Part shown: positions 25,454-34,603 of the stretch, one piece after another
How positions within the stretch are numbered: position 1 is the first letter of the stretch
Layout of the letters: each line of letters opens with the position of its first letter
Source: Polaromonas sp. YR568
Lineage (GTDB): Bacteria; Pseudomonadota; Gammaproteobacteria; Burkholderiales; Burkholderiaceae_C
Assembly (NCBI RefSeq): GCF_900116715.1
Contig: NZ_FPBM01000008.1
Coordinates: 1 to 64,000 of the forward strand
Length of the DNA stretch: 64,000 nt
Direction of reading: 5' to 3'
Program-made: the position numbers and the translations under genes
Notes under the pieces: model-generated
The model's database searches: none
Told to the model about the DNA's origin: nothing
Seen by the model: only the letters and a program-made list of their open reading frames with translations

Positions 25454-26251
25454 TCAGACTGCTGAAAAGTCGGGTTTGCGTTTTTCCATAAAAGCGGAGA
25501 AAGCCTCGCGCGCCGCCGGCTCACCCAGCATGCGGCCAAAGCTTGCGCCTTCTTCCGCCATACGCTCGGCCACCACCGTGGCATTGCCTTTTTTCATCAG
25601 GCGCTTGGTTTCCATCAATGCGCTGAGTGGCTTGGCCACCAGCTTTTGTGCCTGGCGCTGCGCCAGCGCATTGGCTTCCGCGGGCGGCACGATGCGGTTG
25701 ATCAGGCCAATCTCGAGCGCGGTCTCGGCCATGAAGGGCTCGCCCAACAACAATGCTTCGGCAGCACGCGGGTAGCCCATGAGCTGGGGCACCAGAAAGC
25801 TGGACGCAGCTTCAGGGCACAAGCCCAGGTTGACGAAAGGCATGGAAAAAGCCGCGTTGTCGCCGGCATAGACCAGGTCGCAATGCAGCAACAGCGTGGT
25901 GCCTATGCCCACAGCCGGGCCGCACACCGCGGCGACCAGAGGCTTGGGAAAGCTGCTGATGCCGCGCAGGAAACGGAACACCGGCGAGTCGGACGTTGCG
26001 GGCGGGTTGTTCAAAAAGTCGGCGATGTCGTTGCCGGCGGAAAAAATCGTTTCGTGGCCCTGGATCACCACCGCGCGCACAGCCGCATCATGGTTGGCGG
26101 ACTCGAGCGCATCGGCCAGCGCGCCGTACATGGCGGCCGTGATGGAGTTCTTCTTGTCGACACGGTTGAGGGTGATGGTCATCACGCCTGCGTCGGTATG
26201 GACCAGGATTTCGGGGATGCTGCCAGAGGAGATGGGGGTGGGAGTGTTCAT
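25454..26251 (-). CDS. enoyl-CoA hydratase/isomerase
   Basis: A 265-residue crotonase-fold enzyme, start at 26251 (MNTPTPISSGSIPE) where the conserved part begins. Oxyanion-hole segments FSAGNDIADF and CGPAVGIGTTLLLHCD are visible, and the acidic residue of LGLCPEAASS occupies the catalytic region. It hydrates or isomerises 2- or 3-enoyl-CoA in beta-oxidation; the sequence style resembles PaaG/DCI-like isomerases as much as hydratases. It is 29 bases downstream of the TesB-like thioesterase on the same strand, in the distal half of the fatty acid cluster. Confidence 0.88.
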   Translation of the reverse strand: MNTPTPISSGSIPEILVHTDAGVMTITLNRVDKKNSITAAMYGALADALESANHDAAVRAVVIQGHETIFSAGNDIADFLNNPPATSDSPVFRFLRGISSFPKPLVAAVCGPAVGIGTTLLLHCDLVYAGDNAAFSMPFVNLGLCPEAASSFLVPQLMGYPRAAEALLLGEPFMAETALEIGLINRIVPPAEANALAQRQAQKLVAKPLSALMETKRLMKKGNATVVAERMAEEGASFGRMLGEPAAREAFSAFMEKRKPDFSAV

Positions 26252-26280
26252 GGTGTTTTCCGATTGAGACGCCAAGTGTC

Positions 26281-27117
26281 TCATTCCTTGTAATAGACGA
26301 TCTGCGTGCTCGTGGCCAGCAACACGCCGGCTTCGCTCCACAGCTGCGCGGTCTGGTCAAAAAAGCCGTTGCGAAAGGCTTGCGCTTTTGCCTGGCCGAG
26401 CAGAAAGCCGTCGCCGCATTGCGCGAGCTGTGCGCTGTCCGCATGAAAGTAGGTCGTGATCGACACCGTGCCCGCAGGCACGCGCGTGGCGCGGCGCAGC
26501 CAGACGCGCGGGTAGAACACGTCGGACAAGGCGGCCAGCGCCGGGAAGTCCAGCGGGCGCGGCGGGTCGTCGCGCACCCAGAGCTGGGTGAGGCTGTCCA
26601 CACCGCTGCCGTCCCACACTTTCGGGATAATGCCGCGCACCGGGCGCAGGTCGTAGCGGCTGGTCCATGCGGCGCTGGAGACCTTGAGGCGGGCGGCCGC
26701 ATCCGGCAAATCGGATGCCGGCATGGGGGTGTCGTTCTGGCTCCAGGTCTCGCGGCGCGCAGCCGTGACGGCCGTGGCCGTCATCACAACCTCCAGGGCG
26801 CCGCTGGACGCATCGGCCTGCGACAGCTCCACTGCCCAATGCTGGGTCGAGCGGTTGGTGCGCACCGGTTTGGCGGTGACAGTGAACGCACCCTCGGCCA
26901 CGGCCGCAGCGTAGTTCACGGTGAGTGCTACCGGCTCGCCCAGCAAGGCCGGGTGCAGGAGGATGGCGCGCAGGGCCGTGGCAGCGGTGGTACCGCCAAA
27001 AGGGCCCACCATGTTCCAGTAATCAGGATGGGTGTGGCCCTGCCAGGTGCCGGGGCTGTTGTTGTCTGCAGCTTCGAGCCGCAGCGCCTGGTCAAGGGGA
27101 TGTGCTGATGTCGTCAT
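26281..27117 (-). CDS. TesB-like double-hotdog acyl-CoA thioesterase
   Basis: A 278-residue thioesterase-family protein with two tandem hotdog domains (about 20-120 and 150-275), the TesB/acyl-CoA thioesterase II architecture. The N-terminal stretch MVGPFGGTTAATALRAIL and the C-terminal YFHADSAQLAQCGDGFLLGQA fit that family, whose Asp and Gln act in hydrolysis. It lies between the alpha/beta hydrolase and the enoyl-CoA hydratase with gaps under 30 bases, so likely co-transcribed. It probably frees CoA when beta-oxidation stalls. Confidence 0.82.
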   Translation of the reverse strand: MTTSAHPLDQALRLEAADNNSPGTWQGHTHPDYWNMVGPFGGTTAATALRAILLHPALLGEPVALTVNYAAAVAEGAFTVTAKPVRTNRSTQHWAVELSQADASSGALEVVMTATAVTAARRETWSQNDTPMPASDLPDAAARLKVSSAAWTSRYDLRPVRGIIPKVWDGSGVDSLTQLWVRDDPPRPLDFPALAALSDVFYPRVWLRRATRVPAGTVSITTYFHADSAQLAQCGDGFLLGQAKAQAFRNGFFDQTAQLWSEAGVLLATSTQIVYYKE

Positions 27118-27144
27118 GCCTGCAGTATGCGGACGCTTTGCGCT

Positions 27145-28023
27145 TTATGCCGCCCTCTTGGCGACACCCGTCATCCCTTCGATGATCTGCTGCGCGCGCG
27201 GCCACAAGGTGCTGTTGAACTGCTCGCGGAAGAAACCGAAATGCCCGATGCGCCTGACCTTGAGGTCGGCCGGCGCGATGCGCTCAAAGGTGCGCGGTGC
27301 GTTGGCATAGAGGTTGATCAGGTTTTGCGTGCCGCGCCAGGTCATGAGCTCGTCGTCGGTGATCGACAGGGCCGTAACCGGGAAGCTGACTTGCCCGTAG
27401 CTCAGGCGCGCGCTCTCGCCTTCGGCGCCCACGCTGTACTGCGGGTTCAGGCACCACTTGCGCCACTGCAGCATGACGCCGGCCGGCAGGTCGCCGACCT
27501 TGCGCAAGGTGCGCCCCGGAAAGTAGCCAAAGAGCCGCGTGGCCAGCGGCACCAGCACGTACCAGAAATACAAAATCATGCGCCGCAGTTGCGGCGCGTT
27601 GTCGCGCCAGTAGCCGCTGCCGGCGGCAATGCTGACCAGGCCGTCGATCTTGCCCTGGTTCTTCAGGAAGCCCGGCAGCTGTGCGCCCAGGCTGTGGCCC
27701 AACAGGTATAGCGGCGCATCCGGCAAGGCGGCCTTGGCGGCATCGACCACGGCTTCGTAGTCGCTGGCCCAGTCCAGCAGGTCGGCCTTGAAGCCGCGCA
27801 GGCTGCCGTTGGCCGTGGCGGGCAACGAGTCGCCCGAACCACGGTAGTCAAAAGTGGTGACGCGAAAGCCCTGGCTCGACAGCCATTCGGCAAAGGGTGC
27901 GTAGTAGTGCTGCCGCACACCCATCGCGCCGCCAATCACCACACTGGTGTGCGCGGACTGGGTGGCGTCGTAGACCCGCAGCGAGAGTTGCGCGGTGCCG
28001 GTTGCCAGAGTCTGGATCTGCAT
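27145..28023 (-). CDS. alpha/beta hydrolase
   Basis: A 292-residue alpha/beta-hydrolase-fold protein. The start at 28023 (MQIQTLATGTAQ) follows GGAGGCAG. The nucleophile elbow is GHSLG (Ser111), oxyanion region GGAMGVRQHYYAPFA, and GHFGFFRE near the C terminus supplies the likely catalytic His. It resembles the YheT/serine aminopeptidase-like esterase group. Position within the fatty acid cluster, 94 bases after the thiolase, suggests an esterase or lipase-like step releasing acyl chains; substrate unknown. Confidence 0.82.
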   Translation of the reverse strand: MQIQTLATGTAQLSLRVYDATQSAHTSVVIGGAMGVRQHYYAPFAEWLSSQGFRVTTFDYRGSGDSLPATANGSLRGFKADLLDWASDYEAVVDAAKAALPDAPLYLLGHSLGAQLPGFLKNQGKIDGLVSIAAGSGYWRDNAPQLRRMILYFWYVLVPLATRLFGYFPGRTLRKVGDLPAGVMLQWRKWCLNPQYSVGAEGESARLSYGQVSFPVTALSITDDELMTWRGTQNLINLYANAPRTFERIAPADLKVRRIGHFGFFREQFNSTLWPRAQQIIEGMTGVAKRAA

Positions 28024-28117
28024 AACTGCCTCCACTGGTTGATCAGGTGTCACTGTCTTCACTGACTCAAATCTCACGGCCTCACCTACGACGGCCTCAA
28101 AGGCTTAGCGAGTAGCC

Positions 28118-29317
28118 CTACACGCGCTCAAAAATTCCGGCAGCGCCTTGCCCCATCCCCACGCACATGGTCACCATGCCGTACTTCAGCTGGTGGCGGT
28201 GCAATGCATGGATCACGGTCGCGGCGCGGATGGCACCGGTCGCGCCCAGCGGGTGGCCCAGCGCAATGGCGCCGCCCATGCGGTTGACCTTGGAGGCATC
28301 GAGCTTGAGCGTGTTGATGACAGCCAGCGACTGCGCGGCAAACGCCTCGTTCAACTCGATCCAGTCCATGTCGTCCTGCTTGAGGCCGGCGTAGCGCAAG
28401 GCGGCAGGAATGGCTTCGATAGGGCCAATGCCCATGATTTCAGGCGGCACGCCCTTGGCGGCGTAGCTCACAAAGCGGGCCAGCGGCTTGAGGCCGAAGT
28501 CCTTGACGGCCTTTTCGCTGGCTAGCACCAGCGCGCCTGCGCCGTCGGAGGTCTGCGAGCTGTTGCCGGCGGTGACCGAGCCGCGCGCGGCAAACACCGT
28601 CTTGAGTTTGGCCAGGCCTTCGAGCGAGGTGTCGGGGCGTGGGCCTTCGTCCAGGCTCACGGTGCGCGTCTTGGCGATGACTTCACCGGTTTCCAGGTTG
28701 GCGCTGCGGTCGGTCACTTCAACCGGCGTGATTTCCATGCTGAATTCGCCGGCTTGCTGGGCTTTGATGGCCTTGAGGTGGGACTCGAGTGCGAACTGGT
28801 CTTGCGCTTCGCGCGAAACCTTCCACTGCTGCGCCACCTTCTCGGCCGTCAGACCCATGCCGTAAGCGATGCCGACGTTCTCGTCGTTCATGAACATATT
28901 GGGTGACAGCGAAGGCGAGTTGCCCGACATGGGCACCATGCTCATGCTCTCGGTGCCGGCGGCGATCATCACGTCGGCTTCGCCCACGCGGATGCGGTCA
29001 GCCGCCATCTGGATGGCCGAGAGGCCGGACGCGCAAAAGCGGTTGACGGTGATGCCGCCAACGCTGGTGGGCAGACCCGCCAGCACCGCGCCAATGCGCG
29101 CCACGTTCAGGCCTTGCGGGCCTTCGGGAATAGCGCAACCGCAGATGATGTCTTCAATCGCCTTTGGGTCAAGCGATGGCACTTGCGCCAGCGCCGCCTG
29201 CAGCGCCTTGACCAGCAGGTCGTCGGGCCGCATGTTGCGGAAATAGCCGCGGGCGGAGCGCCCGATGGGTGTGCGCGTGGCGGCGACGATGTAGGCTTCC
29301 TGGACTTGTTTGGCCAT
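28118..29317 (-). CDS. fadA: acetyl-CoA C-acyltransferase (thiolase, FadA-like)
   Basis: A 399-residue thiolase that cleaves 3-ketoacyl-CoA with CoA. Start at 29317 (MAKQVQEAYIVAATRTPIGR) after AAGGAAA. The acyl-accepting Cys95 is in NRFCASGLS, the active-site His in GHPLGATGAI, and the second Cys (385) in CVGMGQGAAG. It is the beta subunit of the oxidation complex with the FadB-like protein two genes upstream, separated by the DUF4442 gene. Length is standard. Confidence 0.93.
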   Translation of the reverse strand: MAKQVQEAYIVAATRTPIGRSARGYFRNMRPDDLLVKALQAALAQVPSLDPKAIEDIICGCAIPEGPQGLNVARIGAVLAGLPTSVGGITVNRFCASGLSAIQMAADRIRVGEADVMIAAGTESMSMVPMSGNSPSLSPNMFMNDENVGIAYGMGLTAEKVAQQWKVSREAQDQFALESHLKAIKAQQAGEFSMEITPVEVTDRSANLETGEVIAKTRTVSLDEGPRPDTSLEGLAKLKTVFAARGSVTAGNSSQTSDGAGALVLASEKAVKDFGLKPLARFVSYAAKGVPPEIMGIGPIEAIPAALRYAGLKQDDMDWIELNEAFAAQSLAVINTLKLDASKVNRMGGAIALGHPLGATGAIRAATVIHALHRHQLKYGMVTMCVGMGQGAAGIFERV

Positions 29318-29340
29318 GATGGTTTCCTTCAATTTCTCAG

Positions 29341-29865
29341 TTAACTTTTCCGTGGGCCGGAGGGAATCCAGGCCCAGACAAATTCGCATTCGACCGGGTT
29401 GACGCCGGCTTCATCGGTCACGATGACCGGCACATTGACTTCACCCTTGTCGCTGGCCTGCATGGCGGCGCGTTGCTCGTCGCTCAGCGTGGCCACGGCG
29501 CGCAGGGCGCCTGTGGCGCGCTTTTTGAACGCCATCTTGAGTTCCTTGGCCAGCGGGATGCAGTCGTCGCGCACGTTCATGCCGACCACCATGCCGGTGG
29601 CGGTTTCCGCCAGCAGGTTCATCGCCGAGGCGTGCACGCCGCCAATGTGGTTTTGCACACGCTTTTCGTTCTTCACGCCGATTTCCACCATTGCGGGTGT
29701 CATCTGCAGAAAGTCGAGCTTGGCCGTGCCGGTAAAGGGCACGGCGCGGCGCAGCACCACACTGCGAAACCACGGCCGCGCGAACGCGGGCACGTCCTTC
29801 AGCTGGGCGAGCTGGCGTTCCAGGCGGTTGGGCTTGTGGTCGCTCATGACGGTTTGGCCGGTCAT
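29341..29865 (-). CDS. DUF4442 hotdog protein
   Basis: A 174-residue hotdog-fold protein of the DUF4442 family (YiiD/PaaI-related). The central helix reads IGGVHASAMNLLAETATGMVVG, resembling the hotdog helix. It sits between fadB and fadA and its ATG overlaps the FadB stop by one base (a Met at 29847 is also possible). Such insertions in fad operons are common in Burkholderiales; the likely task is thioester hydrolysis or acyl-CoA binding, not demonstrated. Confidence 0.8.
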   Translation of the reverse strand: MTGQTVMSDHKPNRLERQLAQLKDVPAFARPWFRSVVLRRAVPFTGTAKLDFLQMTPAMVEIGVKNEKRVQNHIGGVHASAMNLLAETATGMVVGMNVRDDCIPLAKELKMAFKKRATGALRAVATLSDEQRAAMQASDKGEVNVPVIVTDEAGVNPVECEFVWAWIPSGPRKS

Positions 29866-32279
29866 CAGTTACGAACGGGTTTGCCGGTGCTCATCATTCC
29901 CATGATCCGCTCTTGCGTCTTGGGGTGTTCGAGCAGCGAGCAGAAGGCCTTGCGCTCCAGCGTCATCAAATACTCTTCAGTCACCAGCGTGCCGGCATCG
30001 ACATCACCGCCGCAAACCACATTCGCGATCAGGCTGGCAATGTGGAAGTCGTGCGCGCTGATAAAGCCGCCGTCGCGCATATTGACCAGTTGGCCCTTGA
30101 TGGTGGCCAGGCCACTGCGGCCCACCACCGGGAACTGGCGCTTGTGAGGCGCGCGGTAGCCGGAGTTGAACAGCGCGCGGGCTTCATTCAGCGCGACGAA
30201 GAGCAGCTCGTCCTTGTTCGGCACGATCACATCGCTGTCGAGTAGATAGCCGATCTTGCGGCTTTCAATCGCGCTGGTGCCGACCTTGGCCATCGCGGCG
30301 GCGGTAAAACCTTCGGTCAGGAAGGGCAGCATGTCCTTGTTGGTCGAGGTACCCGCGTTTTCCGCTGCGCGGCGTGCGATGTAGGTCAGGCCGCCGGCGC
30401 CGGGCACCAGGCCCACGCCGACTTCGACCAGGCCGATGTAGCTTTCCATTGCTGCAACGCGCTTGGCCGAGTACACCGCCATTTCACAGCCGCCGCCCAG
30501 GGCAATGCCGCGAATCGCCGACACCACGGGCACGGCCGCGTAACGCAGCTTGAGCATCACGTTTTGCAGTTCAGCCTCTGCCCCTTCAATCGCCTTGGCG
30601 CCGCCCATCATGAAGGCGGGCAACATGGCTTGCAGGTCGGCGCCGGCCGAGAACATCTCATCGTTGGACCAGATGACCATGCCCTTGTAGCTTTTCTCGG
30701 CCAGGTCAACACCCATTGCCAAACCTTCGGCCACGTCGGGGCTGATGGCGTGCATCTTGGTCTTGATGCTGGCGATCAGCACGTCGGCGTTCGCGCCGTC
30801 CAGCGTCCAGAGGCGGATCGCGTCGTCTTCATGCAGCGTGGTGCCTGCGGTCTCGAAGGCGGGCGCCTTGGCGCCGAGCACGTCTTCGGGGAAGAACTGA
30901 CGCTCATAGACCGGCAGCTTGCGGCGCGGGATGAATTTTTTGGCTGAAGGGCTCCACGAGCCTTCCGCCGTGTGCACGCCACCGGCATCGGCCACCGGGC
31001 CTTTGAACACCCACGCAGGCAGCGGCGCTTTGGACAGCGCCTTGCCGGCGTCGATATCTTCCTGGATCCAGGTGGCGACCTGCTTCCAGCCGGCTTGCTG
31101 CCACAGCTCGAACGGGCCCTGCTTGGAGCCGAAACCCCAGCGCATGGCGAAGTCGATGTCGCGTGCGGTTTCAGCAATGCTTTCCAGGTGCACGGCGGCG
31201 TAGTGGAACTGGTCGCGCAGGATGGCCCAGAGGAAGCGCGCTTCGGCGCCCTCGGCTTCGCGCAAGAGCTTGAGGCGCTCGCCCGCGGGCTTTTTCAGCA
31301 TGCGGCCGACGACTTCATTGGCCTTGGCGCCGGCGGGCACGTATTCCATGCTCTCGGGGTCCAGGCGCAGGATGTCGCGGCCCTGTTTTTTGTAGAAGCC
31401 GGCGCCGGTCTTCTGGCCCAGGCTTTTGGATTCAAGCAGCTTGGCCAGCACGGGCGGCGTGCCGTAGACGTCGGAGAACGGGTCTTCTACCTTGCCGGGG
31501 CCGAGGTTGTCCTGCAGCGTCTTGATGACGTGGGCCATGGTGTCCAGGCCCACCACGTCGGCGGTGCGGAAGGTGCCCGAGCTCGCGCGGCCCAGCTTCT
31601 TGCCGGTCAGGTCATCGACCACGTCGTACGTGAGCTTGAAGGTGTCGGCCTCCTTGATGGTGGCCAGCATGCTGGCGATGCCCACGCGGTTGGCGATGAA
31701 GTTGGGTGTGTCGTGGGCGCGGATCACGCCCTTGCCCAGCGCGCTGGTGACAAAGGCTTCCAGGTCGTCCAGCACCTTGGGTTCGGTGGTCGGTGTGTTG
31801 ATCAACTCGACCAGTGTCATGTAACGCGGCGGGTTGAAGAAGTGGATGCCGCAAAAGCGCGGCTTGATGGATTCAGGCAGCGCCTCGCTGAGCTTGGTGA
31901 TGGACAGGCCCGAGGTGTTGCTGGCGACGATGGCGCCATCGGCGATGAAGGGCGCGATCTTGTGATACAGGTCGGTCTTCCAGTCCATGCGCTCGGCAAT
32001 CGCCTCGATGATGAGGTCGCATTCCTTGAGCAGCTCCATGTTCTCTTCGTAGTTGGCCTGCTGGATCAGCGCTGCGTCTTCAGGCACGCCCAGCGGTGCC
32101 GGTTTGAGCTTCTTGAGGCCTTCGACCGCCTTGATAACAATGCCGTTCTTCGGACCTTCCTTGGCAGGCAGATCAAACAGGATCACCGGCACCTTGACGT
32201 TGACCAGGTGGGCGGCAATCTGCGCGCCCATAACGCCTGCGCCGAGGACGGCGACTTTCTTGACTTGGAATCGTGACAT
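29865..32279 (-). CDS. fadB: fused 3-hydroxyacyl-CoA dehydrogenase/enoyl-CoA hydratase (FadB-like)
   Basis: An 804-residue bifunctional beta-oxidation enzyme. Start at 32279 (MSRFQVKKVAVLGAG). The dehydrogenase comes first: NAD motif GAGVMGAQIA (residues ~12-21) and catalytic GIHFFNPP; the hydratase domain is C-terminal (FSAGADLQAML, GIALGGGCEMAV, VPGAGG). This order is the reverse of E. coli FadB and typical of the Burkholderiales/Caulobacter type. It performs hydration and NAD-dependent oxidation, with the thiolase (28118-29317) completing the cycle. Confidence 0.93.
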   Translation of the reverse strand: MSRFQVKKVAVLGAGVMGAQIAAHLVNVKVPVILFDLPAKEGPKNGIVIKAVEGLKKLKPAPLGVPEDAALIQQANYEENMELLKECDLIIEAIAERMDWKTDLYHKIAPFIADGAIVASNTSGLSITKLSEALPESIKPRFCGIHFFNPPRYMTLVELINTPTTEPKVLDDLEAFVTSALGKGVIRAHDTPNFIANRVGIASMLATIKEADTFKLTYDVVDDLTGKKLGRASSGTFRTADVVGLDTMAHVIKTLQDNLGPGKVEDPFSDVYGTPPVLAKLLESKSLGQKTGAGFYKKQGRDILRLDPESMEYVPAGAKANEVVGRMLKKPAGERLKLLREAEGAEARFLWAILRDQFHYAAVHLESIAETARDIDFAMRWGFGSKQGPFELWQQAGWKQVATWIQEDIDAGKALSKAPLPAWVFKGPVADAGGVHTAEGSWSPSAKKFIPRRKLPVYERQFFPEDVLGAKAPAFETAGTTLHEDDAIRLWTLDGANADVLIASIKTKMHAISPDVAEGLAMGVDLAEKSYKGMVIWSNDEMFSAGADLQAMLPAFMMGGAKAIEGAEAELQNVMLKLRYAAVPVVSAIRGIALGGGCEMAVYSAKRVAAMESYIGLVEVGVGLVPGAGGLTYIARRAAENAGTSTNKDMLPFLTEGFTAAAMAKVGTSAIESRKIGYLLDSDVIVPNKDELLFVALNEARALFNSGYRAPHKRQFPVVGRSGLATIKGQLVNMRDGGFISAHDFHIASLIANVVCGGDVDAGTLVTEEYLMTLERKAFCSLLEHPKTQERIMGMMSTGKPVRN

Positions 32280-32322
32280 GGATTTCTTTCTCTGAATCTG
32301 GATGGGTGGAGATTCGCTGCGT

Positions 32323-32757
32323 TTACTGCTGGCGTACCCAGGTCTGGGTGCGACCGAAGGGTCCGATGGAGCCGCGGACTTCCATCTTCTTGCCGCCTTC
32401 AATCGGGGTCATCTTGAGGGAGTAGCTTTTGCCGTTGTCCGGGTCGAGGATCTTGCCGCCTTCCCAGACGTCGCCGTCGGGTGACTTCTTGGCGCCGCGA
32501 ATGATTTCGAGGCCCAGCCGGGGCTTGTCTTTGCGGTCGTCGGGGCATTCGGTGCAAACCTCGTCAGGCTTGACGCCTGGGGTCAGGCGCTTTTCGACCT
32601 TGCCGTTGAGCACGCCACCGGCTTCCGCGATGCGGACGTCGAATTTGGGCTCGCCGGTTTTTTCGTCGAAACCGCGCCACAAACCCACAGGCGTGTTCTG
32701 GGCCAGCGCCGGAATGGCCATCAGGCCCAGAACGATCATCAGCAATTTTCTTTTCAT
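32323..32757 (-). CDS. exported DUF2147 protein
   Basis: A 144-residue secreted protein with a clear signal peptide (MKRKLLMIVLGLMAIPALAQ, cleavage near residue 19) and a DUF2147 domain containing GLWRGFDEKTG and a VCTEC cysteine pair. Proteins of this family are periplasmic beta-rich and of unknown function. It is placed between fadE and fadB with gaps of 29 and 43 bases, so it is very likely co-transcribed with cytoplasmic beta-oxidation genes, an odd setting for an envelope protein. Confidence 0.88.
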   Translation of the reverse strand: MKRKLLMIVLGLMAIPALAQNTPVGLWRGFDEKTGEPKFDVRIAEAGGVLNGKVEKRLTPGVKPDEVCTECPDDRKDKPRLGLEIIRGAKKSPDGDVWEGGKILDPDNGKSYSLKMTPIEGGKKMEVRGSIGPFGRTQTWVRQQ

Positions 32758-32786
32758 GGTGTCTCCCTGCTGTTTGTTCAGAATGA

Positions 32787-34583
32787 TCAGGCCAGTGCTT
32801 CGTCGGTTTCCATCAGCGACTTGCTGCCGGCGCGGGCGGTGCGCATCAGCGTCGCGGTTTCGGGGAAGAGCTTGGCGAAGTAGAAGCGTGCGGTCTGCAG
32901 CTTGGCCACATAAAACTTGTCGGTGTTGCCGGCGGCAATTTCGCGCAGCGCGGTTTGCGCCATCAGGGCCCAGAAGTAACCGAACACCAGGTGGCCGGCC
33001 ACACGCAGGTAGTCCACGGCGGCAGCACCCACTTCGTCGGGATTCTGGAAGCCCTTGAAGCCCAGCTCGGTGGTGAACTTGGTCATCTGGTCAGCCAGGT
33101 AAGCCAGCGGGTTGATGAACTCGGCCATCTTCTCGTTGACGCCTTCTTCGGCGATGAGCGCACCGATCACCTTGCCGAACTTCTTCAGCGTGGCGCCGTT
33201 GTTGCCCAGGACCTTGCGGCCCAGCAAGTCCAGCGACTGGATGGTGTTGGTGCCTTCGTAAATCATGTTGATACGGTTGTCGCGCACAAACTGTTCCATG
33301 CCCCATTCCTTGATGAAGCCGTGGCCGCCGAAGACCTGCATGCAGGCATTGGTGGAGATGTGGCCGTTGTCGGTCAGGAAGGCTTTGACGATAGGCGTGA
33401 GCAGGGCGACGATTTCGCCGGAGTCCTTGCGCACTTTTTCGTCGGGGTGGTGCAACTCCTTGTCGAGCAGCAGCGTGCAGTAGATAGCCAGCGCCCGGCC
33501 GCCTTCGGCATAGGCCTTGGCCGTCAGCAGCATCTTGCGCACGTCGGGGTGCACGATGATGGGGTCGGCCGGTTTGTCTTTAGCCTTGACGCCGGAGAGC
33601 GAACGCATCTGGATGCGGTCTTTGGCGTAGGCCAGCGCGTTCTGGTAAGCCACTTCGGTCAGGCCCAGCGACTGGTTGCCCACGCCCAGGCGGGCGGCAT
33701 TCATCATGACGAACATCGCGGCCAGGCCCTTGTTGGGCGCGCCCACCATGGTGCCGACGGCGTCTTCCAGCACCATCTGCGCGGTGGCGTTGCCGTGGAT
33801 GCCCATCTTGTGCTCCAGGCCGCCGCAGTAGATGCCGTTGCGCGAACCAAGGGCGCCATCTTTGCCGATGTTGAACTTGGGCACGGCGAAGAGGCTGATG
33901 CCTTTGCTGCCCTGAGGCGCATCGGGCAGGCGGGCCAGCACCAGGTGCACGATGTTGGCGGCCATGTCGTGTTCACCGGCGCTGATGAAGATCTTGTTGC
34001 CGGTCAGGCGGTAGGTGCCGTCGGGTTGTGGCTCGGCCTTGGTGCGCAAGAGGCCCAGGTCGGTGCCGCAATGCGGCTCGGTCAGGCACATGGTGCCGGT
34101 CCATTCACCGCTGGTCAACTTGGGCAGGTAGAGTTTTTTCTGCTCGTCCGTGCCATGGGCATGCAGGGCTTCATACGCGCCGTGCGACAGGCCGGGGTAC
34201 ATGGTCCAGGCCTGGTTGGCCGAGTTGAGCATTTCGTAGAGGCACTGGTTCAGCACAAAGGGCAGGCCCTGGCCGCCGTACTCGGGGTCGCAACTGAGCG
34301 CGGCCCAGCCGCCTTCGACGTATTGCGCATAGGCTTCCTTGAAACCCTTGGGCGGCGTGACTTCGTGCGTGGTCTTGTCGAGCTTGCAGCCCTCTTCGTC
34401 GCCGCTGATGTTCAGCGGGAAAGTCACTTCGGCGGCGAACTTGCCGGCCTCTTCGAGCACGGCGTTGATGGTTTCGACATCGACGTCCGCATGCTTGGGG
34501 ATGGCCTTGAATTCATCGGTGACCTTGAGCACTTCGTGCATGACGAATTGCATGTCGCGCAGGGGTGGGCTGTACTGTGGCAT
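32787..34583 (-). CDS. acyl-CoA dehydrogenase (FadE-type, ~600 aa)
   Basis: A 598-residue acyl-CoA dehydrogenase with the extra C-terminal domain of the ACDH_C class. FAD/substrate motifs: CLTEPHCGTDLGLLRTKA, IFISAGEHDMAANIVHLVLAR; the catalytic Glu lies in MIYEGTNTIQ near residue 432. The N terminus has a short helical extension. It begins 20 bases after the TetR regulator and leads the fatty acid cluster. The same family contains the methylmercaptopropionyl-CoA dehydrogenase DmdC, but the fadB/fadA neighbourhood favours medium- or long-chain acyl-CoA. Confidence 0.92.
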   Translation of the reverse strand: MPQYSPPLRDMQFVMHEVLKVTDEFKAIPKHADVDVETINAVLEEAGKFAAEVTFPLNISGDEEGCKLDKTTHEVTPPKGFKEAYAQYVEGGWAALSCDPEYGGQGLPFVLNQCLYEMLNSANQAWTMYPGLSHGAYEALHAHGTDEQKKLYLPKLTSGEWTGTMCLTEPHCGTDLGLLRTKAEPQPDGTYRLTGNKIFISAGEHDMAANIVHLVLARLPDAPQGSKGISLFAVPKFNIGKDGALGSRNGIYCGGLEHKMGIHGNATAQMVLEDAVGTMVGAPNKGLAAMFVMMNAARLGVGNQSLGLTEVAYQNALAYAKDRIQMRSLSGVKAKDKPADPIIVHPDVRKMLLTAKAYAEGGRALAIYCTLLLDKELHHPDEKVRKDSGEIVALLTPIVKAFLTDNGHISTNACMQVFGGHGFIKEWGMEQFVRDNRINMIYEGTNTIQSLDLLGRKVLGNNGATLKKFGKVIGALIAEEGVNEKMAEFINPLAYLADQMTKFTTELGFKGFQNPDEVGAAAVDYLRVAGHLVFGYFWALMAQTALREIAAGNTDKFYVAKLQTARFYFAKLFPETATLMRTARAGSKSLMETDEALA

Positions 34584-34603
34584 GGTGGGTAGGTCCTTTA
34601 GCG

